This document shows, in pieces, positions 41,596 through 50,055 of a stretch of DNA of 64,000 nt. The position numbers and the translations under genes were made by a program. The stretch is from positions 452,148 through 516,147 of the forward strand of contig NZ_LQQA01000029.1 in assembly GCF_002101965.1 (NCBI RefSeq), given 5' to 3'. The notes beneath the pieces were generated by a model. It had not been told where the DNA came from. It saw only the letters and a list, made by a program, of their open reading frames with translations, and ran no database searches. Within the stretch, counting starts at the first letter, position 1; every line of letters starts with the position of its first letter. This DNA comes from Mycolicibacterium wolinskyi. Its GTDB lineage: Bacteria; Actinomycetota; Actinomycetes; Mycobacteriales; Mycobacteriaceae.

Positions 41596-41628
41596 GAGGG
41601 TCGTTACCGCGACGCGGCAACGACCCTC
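41596..41628 (-). terminator. Terminator-like hairpin after fadE6
   Basis: GAGGGTCGTT at 41596-41605 pairs with AACGACCCTC at 41619-41628; inside, CCGC and GCGG extend the stem. It lies 24 bases past the leftward fadE6 stop. There is no U tract, as is usual for mycobacterial terminators. Confidence 0.6.
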
Positions 41629-41651
41629 AGCGCAGTTTCGCGGTCAGAAAG

Positions 41652-43838
41652 TTACGGATCGCGGGGGAGGCCCAGGAGACGCTCGGCGATGATGTTGAGC
41701 TGCACCTCGGTGGTGCCGCCGTAGATCGTGGTGGCGCGGCTGGCCAGGAGGTAATCGGCCCAGCGGCCGGGCTCCTGGTCGGCATCGCCGATCGCTCCGT
41801 CGGTGCCGAACGACGCCACCGCGAACTCCGCATAACCCTGGCCGGTCTTCATCGACAGCAACTTCGAGATGGCCGCGGCGGGCATGGCGTCGCCGCCGGC
41901 CAGCGTCAACAGTGTGGACCGCAGGTTGAGGACCTTGGCGGCGTGGCCTTCGGCGATGAGCCGGCCCGCGTGGTTCTGCTCGATCTGATCGAACTGGCCG
42001 TCGCGCAGGAACGCGACGAACTGGTCAAGATTGGCCAGGAACGGCGGCTCGCTGCTGCCGATCGACACGCGCTCATTGGTGAGCGTGTTGCGGCTGACCT
42101 CCCAACCGCGGTTCACCTCGCCGAGCACCATGTCGTCGGGCACGAACACGTCATCGATGAACACGGTGTTGAACATCGCGTTGCCGGTCAGCTCACGCAG
42201 CGGCTTGACCTCCACGCCGGGCGCCTTCATGTCGAGCAGGAAGTACGTGATGCCCTGGTGTTTCGGAGCGTTCGGATCGGTGCGGGCCAGCAGCGCGCCC
42301 CAGGCCGAGTACTGAGCGCCCGTGGTCCAGATCTTCTGGCCGGTGATCTTCCATCCGCCGTCGACCTTGGTGGCCTTGGTGGTCAGGCTCGCCAGGTCTG
42401 AGCCGGCGCCGGGCTCGGAAAAGAGCTGGCACCAGATCATTTCGCCGCGGAACGTGGGCGGCAGGAAGCGCTGCTTCTGCTCGTCGGTGCCGAACGCCAC
42501 GATCGACGGGATGATCCATGACGCGATGCCCATCTGGGGACGCTTCACGCGGCCCGACGAGAACTCCTGGGCGATGATGATCTGCTCGATCGGCTCGGCG
42601 GCGCGGCCCCACGGCTTGGGCAGATGCGGCTGCACCCAACCGCCTTCGGCGATGGCGGTGTTGCGCTCGGGCCCGCTCGGAAGTGCTTTCAACGCAGCCA
42701 CTTCGGCGCGGATCTCGTCACGCAGCTTCTCGGTCTCCGGATCGAGGTCGATGTCGACCGGCCGCATGCCGGTGCTGGTGGCGGTGTCGACCACCTGCTG
42801 CGGGTAATCGGCGGACCGTCCGAAGCACGCCGCCAGCAGCAGTGCGCGGCGGTAATAGACGTTGGTGTCGTGTTCCCAGGTGAACCCGATTCCGCCGTGC
42901 ACCTGGATGCAGTCCTGCGTGCAGTGCTGGGCTGCGGCTGGCGCCAACGTGGCAGCCACCGCGGCGGCGAACTCGAAATGCGCGTCCGCGGAATCACTCT
43001 CGTCGAGCGCCCGGGCCGCATCCCACACGGCCGCGGTGGCCCGCTCCGTCTCGGCGACCATACCCGCGCACTTGTGCTTGATGGCCTGGAACTGGCCGAT
43101 GGGCCTGCCGAACTGCTCACGGATCTTGGCGTACTCGGCGGCGGTGTCGGTGGCCCAGCGGGCGACGCCGATGGCCTCGGCAGACAGCAGCGTCGACATC
43201 AGTGCCCGGGCGAGCGGCCGGCTGAGATTGGCGAGCACGCGATCGTCGGTGATCTCGACCGCGTTGGCCCGCACATGGCCGAGCGGACGCAGCGGGTCGA
43301 CACTCTTGACCGGTTCGATCTCGAGCTGGTCGGCGTCGAGGATCACCCATTCCTCGCCGGAGTCGATGGCGACCGGCAACACCAGGATCGACGCCTGCGC
43401 GGCGGCAGGGACGGCACGCACCTCGCCGCGGATCACGAGTTCGGTGCCGTGGCGGGTCGCGGTCAAGCCGGAGTCGATGGCGTAGGCGGCGATGGCGTCA
43501 CCGGAAGCCAGTTCGCTGAGCACCTTGGCGTCCGGGTCGTTGGCGGAGATGAGGGCGCTCGCGATCGCCGACGGGACGAACGGGCCGGGCACCGCGCCGT
43601 ATCCGAACTCGGCCAGCACGATGGCCAACTCGAGGATTCCGAAACCCTGTCCGCCAACCGACTCGGACAGATGCAGGCCTTGCAGACCCTGGTCTGCGGC
43701 AGCCTTCCAATAGGAGGGCGGGTTGGCGATGGGGGTTTCCAGCGCCTCGTGGAGAACCTCGGACGGGGCCACCCGCTCGACGAACGACCGGACCGAATCG
43801 GCCAGGTCAGTGTGCTCGGACAGGATTGCGATGGGCAT
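41652..43838 (-). CDS. fadE6: Acyl-CoA dehydrogenase FadE6, two tandem ACAD domains
   Basis: 728 residues made of two acyl-CoA dehydrogenase modules. The first (residues about 1-340) is degenerate, with HGGIGFTWEHDTNVYYRRALLL at its end; the second (about 360-728) keeps the complete core, LFSEPGAGSDLASLTTKA, WKITGQKIWTTGAQYSAWG and ATTIYGGTTEVQLNIIAERLLG. This split matches M. tuberculosis FadE6. Tandem ACADs usually form alpha2beta2-like enzymes on steroid or bulky CoA substrates. The ATG at 43838 is preferred to longer upstream frames, because AACCGGTCGGTCGGTT, an imperfect palindrome of TetR-site type, lies at 43870-43885. Confidence 0.88.
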   Translation of the reverse strand: MPIAILSEHTDLADSVRSFVERVAPSEVLHEALETPIANPPSYWKAAADQGLQGLHLSESVGGQGFGILELAIVLAEFGYGAVPGPFVPSAIASALISANDPDAKVLSELASGDAIAAYAIDSGLTATRHGTELVIRGEVRAVPAAAQASILVLPVAIDSGEEWVILDADQLEIEPVKSVDPLRPLGHVRANAVEITDDRVLANLSRPLARALMSTLLSAEAIGVARWATDTAAEYAKIREQFGRPIGQFQAIKHKCAGMVAETERATAAVWDAARALDESDSADAHFEFAAAVAATLAPAAAQHCTQDCIQVHGGIGFTWEHDTNVYYRRALLLAACFGRSADYPQQVVDTATSTGMRPVDIDLDPETEKLRDEIRAEVAALKALPSGPERNTAIAEGGWVQPHLPKPWGRAAEPIEQIIIAQEFSSGRVKRPQMGIASWIIPSIVAFGTDEQKQRFLPPTFRGEMIWCQLFSEPGAGSDLASLTTKATKVDGGWKITGQKIWTTGAQYSAWGALLARTDPNAPKHQGITYFLLDMKAPGVEVKPLRELTGNAMFNTVFIDDVFVPDDMVLGEVNRGWEVSRNTLTNERVSIGSSEPPFLANLDQFVAFLRDGQFDQIEQNHAGRLIAEGHAAKVLNLRSTLLTLAGGDAMPAAAISKLLSMKTGQGYAEFAVASFGTDGAIGDADQEPGRWADYLLASRATTIYGGTTEVQLNIIAERLLGLPRDP

Positions 43839-43869
43839 GCATAACCTCCATGCGGGGCAGTTCCCTAAT

Positions 43870-43885
43870 AACCGGTCGGTCGGTT
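43870..43885. promoter_or_regulatory. Imperfect TetR-type palindrome before fadE6
   Basis: AACCGGTCGGTCGGTT: outer arms AACCG and CGGTT are exact reverse complements. It lies 31 bases upstream of the fadE6 start. Such AACCG-type sites are bound by several mycobacterial TetR regulators of fatty-acid genes. Prediction only. Confidence 0.35.
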
Positions 43886-43924
43886 TCGAGGGTACCGTGA
43901 CGTGACCGGCGCCACTTGGACGGC

Positions 43925-44884
43925 CTATGTAACTTTGTTGACCACGTTCGCGGGCGGCTCCCCGTCGTGGATGCGCCGGCAATTCTCGACCCCCGCCGTC
44001 AGATACCGGCGCATGGTGTCGGCGGTGTACCACGCCACATGCGGGGTATAGACAGCGTTGGACAGCTCAAGGAGCGGGCTGTCATGGGGTAGCGGCTCGG
44101 TCTCGAACACGTCGAGACCGGCCGCCCCCAGCCGTCCCGACTTGAGCGCGTCGATGAGCGCGGGCTCGTCGATGATCGGTCCGCGCGCGGTGTTGACCAC
44201 TACTGCGCCGGGTTTCATCGCGGCCAGTTGGTCGGGTCCGAGCAGGCCGCGGGTGGCGTCGGTCAGTGGCAGGTGCAGCGAGACGACGTCGCTGGCCGCC
44301 AGCAGGTCGGGCAGGCTGCGCCAGCGTGGATGGCCGGTGTCGCGGGTGCTGGTGTGGATGACCTCGGCTCCCATGGCCTGCGCGATCCGCTCGACCTGCT
44401 TGGCGACGTTGCCGTATCCGATGAGACCCACTGTGCAGCTGCCGAGATCGCGGACCGTCTCACCCAGCGTGGGATCGGACGGCCAGCCGCGACCGGCGCG
44501 CGTGGTGCGATCGAGTTCGGGCAGCCGCCGCAGCGCCGCGAGCATCAGCACAATGGTGCCCTCGGCGACCGAGGGGGCGTTGGCACCGGGCATGTTCGAC
44601 ACCAGGATGCCGAGCTGCGTCGCGGTGTCCACGTCGATCGTGTTCACCCCCGCACCCAGCTTGTGTACGAGGCGCAGCCGCAGCGCGCGGTGCAGATCGT
44701 CGCCCGAGATCGGGCGCAGCACGTGCCAGAGGACTTCGGCCTCGGGCAACTCTCGGTAGAAGGTTTCGTCGTCGTCCTCGGCGCAGAACCGTACATCGAG
44801 CCAGTCCTGATGCGGGGCAAGGAAATCCAGCACTTTGTCGCCGGGAACGAAGTGTGCGAGGACCCGGAGAGGGCCGGGATTCAC
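43925..44884 (-). CDS. D-2-hydroxyacid dehydrogenase
   Basis: 319 residues of the NAD-dependent D-isomer 2-hydroxyacid dehydrogenase family. The nucleotide loop is GLIGYGNVAKQVERIAQAMG near residue 146; active-site residues are in NTARGPIIDEPALI (arginine), LDVFETEPLP (glutamate) and YTPHVAWYT (histidine). It may oxidise glycerate, lactate or similar, or reduce glyoxylate/hydroxypyruvate. GTG at 44884 overlaps the hydrolase stop as GTGA; an ATG at 44905 would overlap it by 25 bases. Part of the operon TetR-hydrolase-dehydrogenase; it is not in the corresponding M. tuberculosis order as I recall it. Confidence 0.85.
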   Translation of the reverse strand: MNPGPLRVLAHFVPGDKVLDFLAPHQDWLDVRFCAEDDDETFYRELPEAEVLWHVLRPISGDDLHRALRLRLVHKLGAGVNTIDVDTATQLGILVSNMPGANAPSVAEGTIVLMLAALRRLPELDRTTRAGRGWPSDPTLGETVRDLGSCTVGLIGYGNVAKQVERIAQAMGAEVIHTSTRDTGHPRWRSLPDLLAASDVVSLHLPLTDATRGLLGPDQLAAMKPGAVVVNTARGPIIDEPALIDALKSGRLGAAGLDVFETEPLPHDSPLLELSNAVYTPHVAWYTADTMRRYLTAGVENCRRIHDGEPPANVVNKVT

Positions 44885-46023
44885 CGCCACCGCTTCGCGA
44901 TCCATCGCGCGATCGTGTCGGCCTGCTCGCTGCGGGCCCCCGGCGTGGTGAAGTAGTGATCGGTGTCGATCGAGCACTGACTCTTGTCGGTGCCGCCAAG
45001 CGCGTCGTAGATCCGCTGTGCGTCGGATGGATACACGCCGGTGTCCTGGTCGGCGTTGATCACCAGTGCCGGGCAGGTGATGCGGGCGAGATGGGGTTCG
45101 GCTCTCGTCTGCGCATGGCGCAGGCTCCACATGCCGATCCAGTTACGCAGGGTGGTGGCCGCGGCGATACCCCGCGCCGACCGGTTGGCCTTCACCGGGA
45201 CTCCCGCGTAGCACAGGTTGGGCTGGCGCCGTGTCGGTTCGATCGCCGGGTCGACCATCCTGGGATCGGCCCAGGTCCGTAGCACCGTGAACGGCCGATC
45301 CGAATAGCCCGCGGCCTGAACGCGTTTGAGTTCCTGCTCGGCCCAGTCCGTGATGGCCTCGTTGCGGGCCACCTGCGCCGCGCGATACCGGGACACGAAG
45401 TCCGGCGAGTACGGCGGCCCGTTGCGCTCGTCGAACAGATCGAGTTCGGGATCGGTGGCGACCGCGTCGTTCTCGTCGACCACCGAGGCGTCCATCCAGG
45501 CGGTCAGCACATCGGGCCGCCCGGGATGCGCCGCACTGGCCACATAGCCGTCGGCGGGCGGTAGGTCGGTGAGGCCCGCTGCGGGTCGCATGCCCTCCAT
45601 CGGCGTGACGTGGTGGTCGTTGGCCTGCGCCTGGTAGGCGGCCATCAACGAACCGCCACCGGAGTTGCCGAGCAGCACAACGGTTTCGATGTTGGCGACT
45701 TCGCGGAGCCAGCGCACGCCCACGCCGATGTCGACCAGCGCGTGGTCCAACAGAAAACTGCTCTCGAACCCGCGGAAGCGCGTGTTCCAGCCCAGGAAGC
45801 CGACGCCTCTGGTGGCGAGATAGTCGGCGATGTAGTGCTCGGAGAAGTCGATCTGGTAATGGGTCGCGATCACCGCGATCTTCGGCTTGCGGCCCACGCC
45901 GCGGTAGTAGATGCCCTGGCACGGGTGACCGCCTGCGCCGGCGCGGCGTGCGGTCGGTGATTCCACTCCGATGAACTCGCGGATGACGCCTGCGGCGGGA
46001 GACGCCCCGGATGTTCTGCTCAT
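44881..46023 (-). CDS. Alpha/beta hydrolase (Rv0272c-like)
   Basis: 380 residues. An alpha/beta hydrolase core is suggested by the nucleophile elbow VLLGNSGGGSLMAAY near residue 119, the preceding GFLGWNTRFRGFESSFLLDHALVD region, and a late histidine in SIDTDHYFTTPG; the acid is likely in VINADQDTGVYP. The family includes esterases and lipases. It is translationally coupled to the TetR gene (ATGA at 46020-46023) and to the dehydrogenase after it, so all three should be regulated by that TetR protein. Substrate unknown. Confidence 0.82.
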   Translation of the reverse strand: MSRTSGASPAAGVIREFIGVESPTARRAGAGGHPCQGIYYRGVGRKPKIAVIATHYQIDFSEHYIADYLATRGVGFLGWNTRFRGFESSFLLDHALVDIGVGVRWLREVANIETVVLLGNSGGGSLMAAYQAQANDHHVTPMEGMRPAAGLTDLPPADGYVASAAHPGRPDVLTAWMDASVVDENDAVATDPELDLFDERNGPPYSPDFVSRYRAAQVARNEAITDWAEQELKRVQAAGYSDRPFTVLRTWADPRMVDPAIEPTRRQPNLCYAGVPVKANRSARGIAAATTLRNWIGMWSLRHAQTRAEPHLARITCPALVINADQDTGVYPSDAQRIYDALGGTDKSQCSIDTDHYFTTPGARSEQADTIARWIAKRWR

Positions 46024-46649
46024 GCGCGCGCGGTCCCCTCGTGATAGATGGTCCGGTAGAACACGTTGGCCAGAGCCATGATGCAGGCTTCGTCGTCGAC
46101 ATCGTCGGCATTACCGCCCGATAGTTTCACGAAACAGAACTGGTTGAGCATCGACACGAGCGCTTCGGCGGTCAGCCGCGGGACGTCGCCGGGGCAGAAG
46201 CCTTGGCGCTGCGCGTGTTCGACCATCCCGGTGATCAACGAGATGGGAAGCTCGCAGATCTCGGCCCAGTAGTGCGCGAAATCGTCGTTGACCATTGCCA
46301 GCTGGGACACGCTGATGATCTCGGCGAGCCGGTGCCGGTAGGTCGTCCAATGCGCGGATACGGCTTGATAGGACCGTTCCCAGTTCGTCAGACCGGGTTG
46401 GCCGACCGCGCGGGCACGGTCGCGGGCCTCGTCGCGAAAGCGCAGCGCCCATTCGCGCACCATCGCTTCCTTGGAGTCGTAGTAGTTGTAGAACGACGCC
46501 GTGGAACGCCCCGCCTCGGCGGCGATGTCCGCGATCGTGGCGGCCAGTATGCCTTTGCGTGCGATGACTGTCCGGGCGGCCGCGTCGATGGCGGCCTGGG
46601 TCTGCCTGCCGCGTGCGGTCGGCAGCTGTTCGCGGGGGCTGACGGTCAC
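46020..46649 (-). CDS. TetR-family regulator (Rv0273c-like)
   Basis: 209 residues: N-terminal helix-turn-helix ILAATIADIAAEAGRSTASFYNYYDSKEAMVREWALRFR in residues about 33-72 and an all-helical ligand domain. GTG at 46649. It heads the leftward hydrolase-dehydrogenase operon and faces the rightward VOC gene across a 98-base space holding a clear palindrome (46673-46700), which it probably binds. Confidence 0.85.
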   Translation of the reverse strand: MTVSPREQLPTARGRQTQAAIDAAARTVIARKGILAATIADIAAEAGRSTASFYNYYDSKEAMVREWALRFRDEARDRARAVGQPGLTNWERSYQAVSAHWTTYRHRLAEIISVSQLAMVNDDFAHYWAEICELPISLITGMVEHAQRQGFCPGDVPRLTAEALVSMLNQFCFVKLSGGNADDVDDEACIMALANVFYRTIYHEGTARA

Positions 46650-46672
46650 CGGGCTCCTCGGATCATTGATCG

Positions 46673-46700
46673 AATCTGAATCTGATGTTAGATTCAGTTT
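46673..46700. promoter_or_regulatory. TetR operator between the regulator and the VOC gene
   Basis: CTGAATCT at 46676-46683 and AGATTCAG at 46690-46697 are exact reverse complements with six bases between; extending outward gives AATCTGAATCT against AGATTCAGTTT, one mismatch. The 22-28 base size and the divergent position suit a TetR dimer pair. Confidence 0.7.
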
Positions 46701-46747
46701 CGGAGCGGCGCCAGCTTTGGGCGCGTTCGCATCGGAGGAGTCACGAC

Positions 46748-47347
46748 GTGATCAAGCCCAACAATCCCAACTCCGAATTCGAGTTCGGCGGAATCAACCA
46801 TGTGGCACTGGTGTGCTCGGACATGGAACGCACCGTCGACTTCTACAGCAACGTGCTCGGCATGCCGCTGATCAAATCGCTGGACCTGCCCGGCGGCATC
46901 GGCCAGCACTTCTTCTTCGACGCAGGCAACGGCGACTGCATCGCCTTCTTCTGGTTCCGCGACGCCCCCGACGGAGTTCCCGGCATCTCCGCGCCGGCCG
47001 CGATCCCCGGCATCGGCGAGATCGTCAGCGCCACCGGATCACTGAATCACCTTGCGCTGCACGTACCCGCCGAGAAGTTCGACGAGTATCGGCAGAAGCT
47101 CAAGGCCAAAGGGGTCCGGGTCGGGCCGGTGCTCAATCACGACAACAGTGAGATGCAGGTGTCGCCGACCGTGCATCCCGGCGTATACGTGCGGTCCTTC
47201 TACTTCTTCGACCCGGACGGGATCACGCTGGAATTCGCCTGCTGGACCAAGGAATTCACCGAAGACGACGTGCACGTCGCGCCGAAGACGTCGGCCGACC
47301 GCACGCCTCCGGCCGATCAGCCGGGCTTGGTGGCCTCGACGAAGTAA
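46748..47347 (+). CDS. VOC (glyoxalase/extradiol dioxygenase) protein, Rv0274-like
   Basis: 199 residues. Two beta-alpha-beta-beta-beta modules: INHVALVCSDMERTVDFYSNVLGMPLI and LNHLALHVPAEKFDEYRQKLKAKGVRVGPV, with metal ligand positions His (NHVAL), His (LNHLALH) and Glu (GITLEFACW). The GTG at 46748 follows a strong GGAGGAG site at 46734-46740. The family includes glyoxalase I, methylmalonyl-CoA epimerase, dioxygenases and fosfomycin-type thiol transferases; which applies is not decided. Corresponds to Rv0274 by order. Confidence 0.82.
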   Translation: MIKPNNPNSEFEFGGINHVALVCSDMERTVDFYSNVLGMPLIKSLDLPGGIGQHFFFDAGNGDCIAFFWFRDAPDGVPGISAPAAIPGIGEIVSATGSLNHLALHVPAEKFDEYRQKLKAKGVRVGPVLNHDNSEMQVSPTVHPGVYVRSFYFFDPDGITLEFACWTKEFTEDDVHVAPKTSADRTPPADQPGLVASTK

Positions 47348-48156
47348 CCGCGTGGCACCCCCGGGACATCGAGCGGCACTGCCGGTGCGAACCAGCGGTT
47401 CCATGCGTTGCCCGGCTCGGCGATGTCGGTGACGACGGCCGACCAGCCCAGCCGCCCGCTCAGCTCGCCAGGCTGATCCGTCCCGAACAACCAGGGAGCG
47501 CCGCTGGCGGCCATCGACTCTCGCACCGCGGCGAGCATGGCCGCATCCAACAGGGTCTTGCCCACGACGTCGTACAGCAGTACCGAGCCCGCCGCCGACA
47601 TCGCGTCCACACGGTCGAACAGCGTGTGCACGGCGGCCTCGTCGAGGTACTGCAGCAGGCCCTCGATCAGCCACACCGCCGGCTTGTCCGCGTCAAAACC
47701 GTTGTCGTGCAGCGATGCGGTCCAGTCCTCGGTGAGGTCGACGCCGAGTGCGACGCGACGGCATCGCGGTCGGTCCTCGGCCAGCAGTTCGTTCTTGGCG
47801 GCGATGACCGCGGGCTGGTCGAGTTCGAAGACCACGGTGCCGTCCGGCCATGGCAAGCGGTAGGCCCGCGCGTCCATACCGGCGGCGAGGATCACGACCT
47901 GATCGACGGTTCGCGTGGCGCGCAACAGCGCCTCGTCCCAGAATCGGGTGCGGACGATGATCTGCAGCGTGGTCTTCTCACCCGTCGCGGCGAGCGCGTC
48001 GGCCAGTAGCCGCCTGCCCGATTCTCCCGCCAGCTTCTCGGCGAACGGGTCGCTGAACAGCCCGTCGGCCCTGCGGGTTTCCTCGGCTCGGATCGCGGCG
48101 ACCAGCAGGCCCGTGTCCGCTACCGGACGTCCTGGGGTTTGTCCCGGTTTCTGCAT
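47317..48156 (-). CDS. SAM-dependent methyltransferase, TIGR00027 family
   Basis: About 279 residues from the ATG at 48156 (MQKPGQTPGRPVADTGLL); an ATG at 48207 would overlap the preceding regulator gene. The SAM-binding start VVILAAGMDARAYRLPWPDG and the VFELDQPAVIAAK motif after it mark the mycobacterial family of putative O-methyltransferases that includes Rv0281 and many paralogues. A WLIEGLLQYLDEAAV segment is family-typical. Targets are unknown. Its start is seven bases after the MmyB-type regulator stop, so they form an operon. A paralogue lies at 53891. Confidence 0.85.
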   Translation of the reverse strand: MQKPGQTPGRPVADTGLLVAAIRAEETRRADGLFSDPFAEKLAGESGRRLLADALAATGEKTTLQIIVRTRFWDEALLRATRTVDQVVILAAGMDARAYRLPWPDGTVVFELDQPAVIAAKNELLAEDRPRCRRVALGVDLTEDWTASLHDNGFDADKPAVWLIEGLLQYLDEAAVHTLFDRVDAMSAAGSVLLYDVVGKTLLDAAMLAAVRESMAASGAPWLFGTDQPGELSGRLGWSAVVTDIAEPGNAWNRWFAPAVPLDVPGVPRGYFVEATKPG

Positions 48157-48163
48157 GGCGACA

Positions 48164-49048
48164 TCATGCGTGGCCGGCCATGGAGTCGGCTTGGATATTT
48201 TTGCCATCGACGGATCGGGCCAGTAATTGCATCGTGTCCGCCGAAGCCGACCCGGCGGCGGTGGTCACCAGGCACAGCGACTGCTCGGGATTGCGGGCCA
48301 CCCTCAGATTCTGTTGCGTGACCGTGAGCGAACCGACCAGCGGATGACGCAGGTCATAGGTGTCGGCCTCGCACGGCTTGACCCGGTGATCAGCCCACAG
48401 CGAGACGAATTCCTGGCTCTGCATGGACAGTTCGCCGATCAAACCGGCCAACAGCGCATCCTCGGGATGCCTACCGGCGACCAGGCGCAGGTTGCCCACC
48501 ACCGCGCGAGCTTTGCGCGGCCAGTCGACGTACAGGTCGCGGGTGTGCGGATCGAGGAACAACAGCCGGGCGAGGTTGGGCCGGTCCGCCGGCCGGTCGA
48601 CCAGCGTCGGGTCGACGTGCCCGGCGAACAGCGCGTGTCCGAGCGTGTTCCACGCCAGGATGTCGGTGCGGCGACCGACCACGAGCGCGGGCACATTGTC
48701 GAGTGAGCGCAGCAGGTCCCGGGTCAATGAGCTGACCCGCTCGACCGGCGGGCGCCGGGTCGGCTGCGGCCGTTGGGCGGCGAGTTCCCGCAGATGCCTG
48801 CGCTCGTGGTTGTCGAGCTTCAATGCGTCGGCCAGTGCGTCGAGGATGGCCTCCGACGCGTTCACCGACTGTCCCTGCTCCAAACGGGTGTAGTAGGACA
48901 CGCTCACCCCGGCCAGCTGGGCGAGCTCCTCGCGTCGCAGGCCGCTCACGCGTCGGCGCTCGCCGAACCGGGGCAGGCCGACGTCCTCGGGTCGCAGCCG
49001 GCTGCGCCGTGCCCGCAGGAACTCGCCCAGTTGTCCGGTGGTCATCAC
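48164..49048 (-). CDS. XRE-family regulator with MmyB-type ligand domain
   Basis: 294 residues. Residues 1-75 are an XRE helix-turn-helix: LGEFLRARRSRLRPEDVGLP then RREELAQLAGVSVSYYTRLEQGQ. The remainder is the MmyB-like PAS-type domain (RDILAWNTLGHALFAG, RNLARLLFLDPHTRDLYVDW, HPLVGSLTVTQQNLRV) that in relatives binds small hydrophobic ligands. It diverges from the metallo-hydrolase/esterase pair across about 98 bases and precedes the methyltransferase, so it could control both sides. Confidence 0.88.
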   Translation of the reverse strand: MMTTGQLGEFLRARRSRLRPEDVGLPRFGERRRVSGLRREELAQLAGVSVSYYTRLEQGQSVNASEAILDALADALKLDNHERRHLRELAAQRPQPTRRPPVERVSSLTRDLLRSLDNVPALVVGRRTDILAWNTLGHALFAGHVDPTLVDRPADRPNLARLLFLDPHTRDLYVDWPRKARAVVGNLRLVAGRHPEDALLAGLIGELSMQSQEFVSLWADHRVKPCEADTYDLRHPLVGSLTVTQQNLRVARNPEQSLCLVTTAAGSASADTMQLLARSVDGKNIQADSMAGHA

Positions 49049-49146
49049 ACCACTATGCGCCCCGATGGCATCGGCTGCCTGACCCTGCCAGTGGTAGGCA
49101 AACGCGGGTCTGGCTCGGTCGCCCGGAGATCCGCAGGCTGGTTGCC

Positions 49147-50055
49147 ATGAACCAGATTGTGTTGGGCGATGTGACGGTCACCCGTGTCATGGAGTATTAC
49201 GGTTCGGTCGAGATGTCACCGCGGACGTTCTTCCCGGACAGTCCCGACGGGGCCTGGCAGCGTCACGAACATTGGCTGGCACCGGATTTCTACGATCCCG
49301 CGGCCGATATCTGCATATCGGCGATCCAGACCTGGCTGCTGCGCAGCGAGGGCAAGAACATTCTCGTCGACACGGGCGTCGGCAATCACAAGAGCCGGCC
49401 GCACTCGCCGGTGTGGCACGACCTCGACACCGAGTTCCTCGGCAACCTCGCGGCGGCCGGAGTCGCGCCCGAGGACGTCGACCTGGTGATCAACACGCAC
49501 CTGCACGTCGACCATGTGGGTTGGAACACCTATCTCGACGATGGCAGCTGGATCCCGACGTTCCCGAACGCGACCTATCTCATGCCCAGGCCTGACTTCG
49601 AGTTCTGGAATCCCGACAACGCGCGCCACGCCAACGCGGGCCAGCGCGACGTGTTCGCCGACAGCGTCGCACCCGTACATGCCGCCGGGCAGACGTTGTT
49701 GTGGGAGAACAAGTTTCAGATCGACGGCAATCTGGCGTTGACGCCCGCACCCGGGCACACGCCGGGTTCATCGGTGGTGACGTTGCAGTCGGGTACCGAC
49801 CGCGCCGTGTTTGTCGGCGACATGTTGCACACCGCACTGCAATTCGTCGAACCCGACACGAACAGCTGCTTCTGCGAGGATCCCGAACTCGCGCGGGCCA
49901 CGCGGCACAACGTGCTCGGCAGGGCGGCCGACACGAACACGCTCGTGTTCCCCGCTCATCTCGGCGGGCACGGCGGTGCTGAGGTGGTGCGCGACGGAGA
50001 CCGGTTCGCCATCAAGGCATGGGCGCCGTTCGAACGGCTGGCCTACCATGCCTGA
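49147..50055 (+). CDS. Metallo-beta-lactamase-fold hydrolase
   Basis: 302 residues of the MBL fold. The zinc motif is INTHLHVDHVGWNTY near residue 118; further ligands are in PAPGHTPGSSVV near 203, the FVGDMLHT aspartate near 225, and the AHLGG histidine near the end. Relatives include lactonases and AHL-lactonase-like quorum-quenching enzymes and various thioesterases. The ATG at 49147 is supported by the start of the conserved fold; frames further upstream run into the MmyB gene. Overlaps the esterase gene by eight bases. Confidence 0.86.
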   Translation: MNQIVLGDVTVTRVMEYYGSVEMSPRTFFPDSPDGAWQRHEHWLAPDFYDPAADICISAIQTWLLRSEGKNILVDTGVGNHKSRPHSPVWHDLDTEFLGNLAAAGVAPEDVDLVINTHLHVDHVGWNTYLDDGSWIPTFPNATYLMPRPDFEFWNPDNARHANAGQRDVFADSVAPVHAAGQTLLWENKFQIDGNLALTPAPGHTPGSSVVTLQSGTDRAVFVGDMLHTALQFVEPDTNSCFCEDPELARATRHNVLGRAADTNTLVFPAHLGGHGGAEVVRDGDRFAIKAWAPFERLAYHA

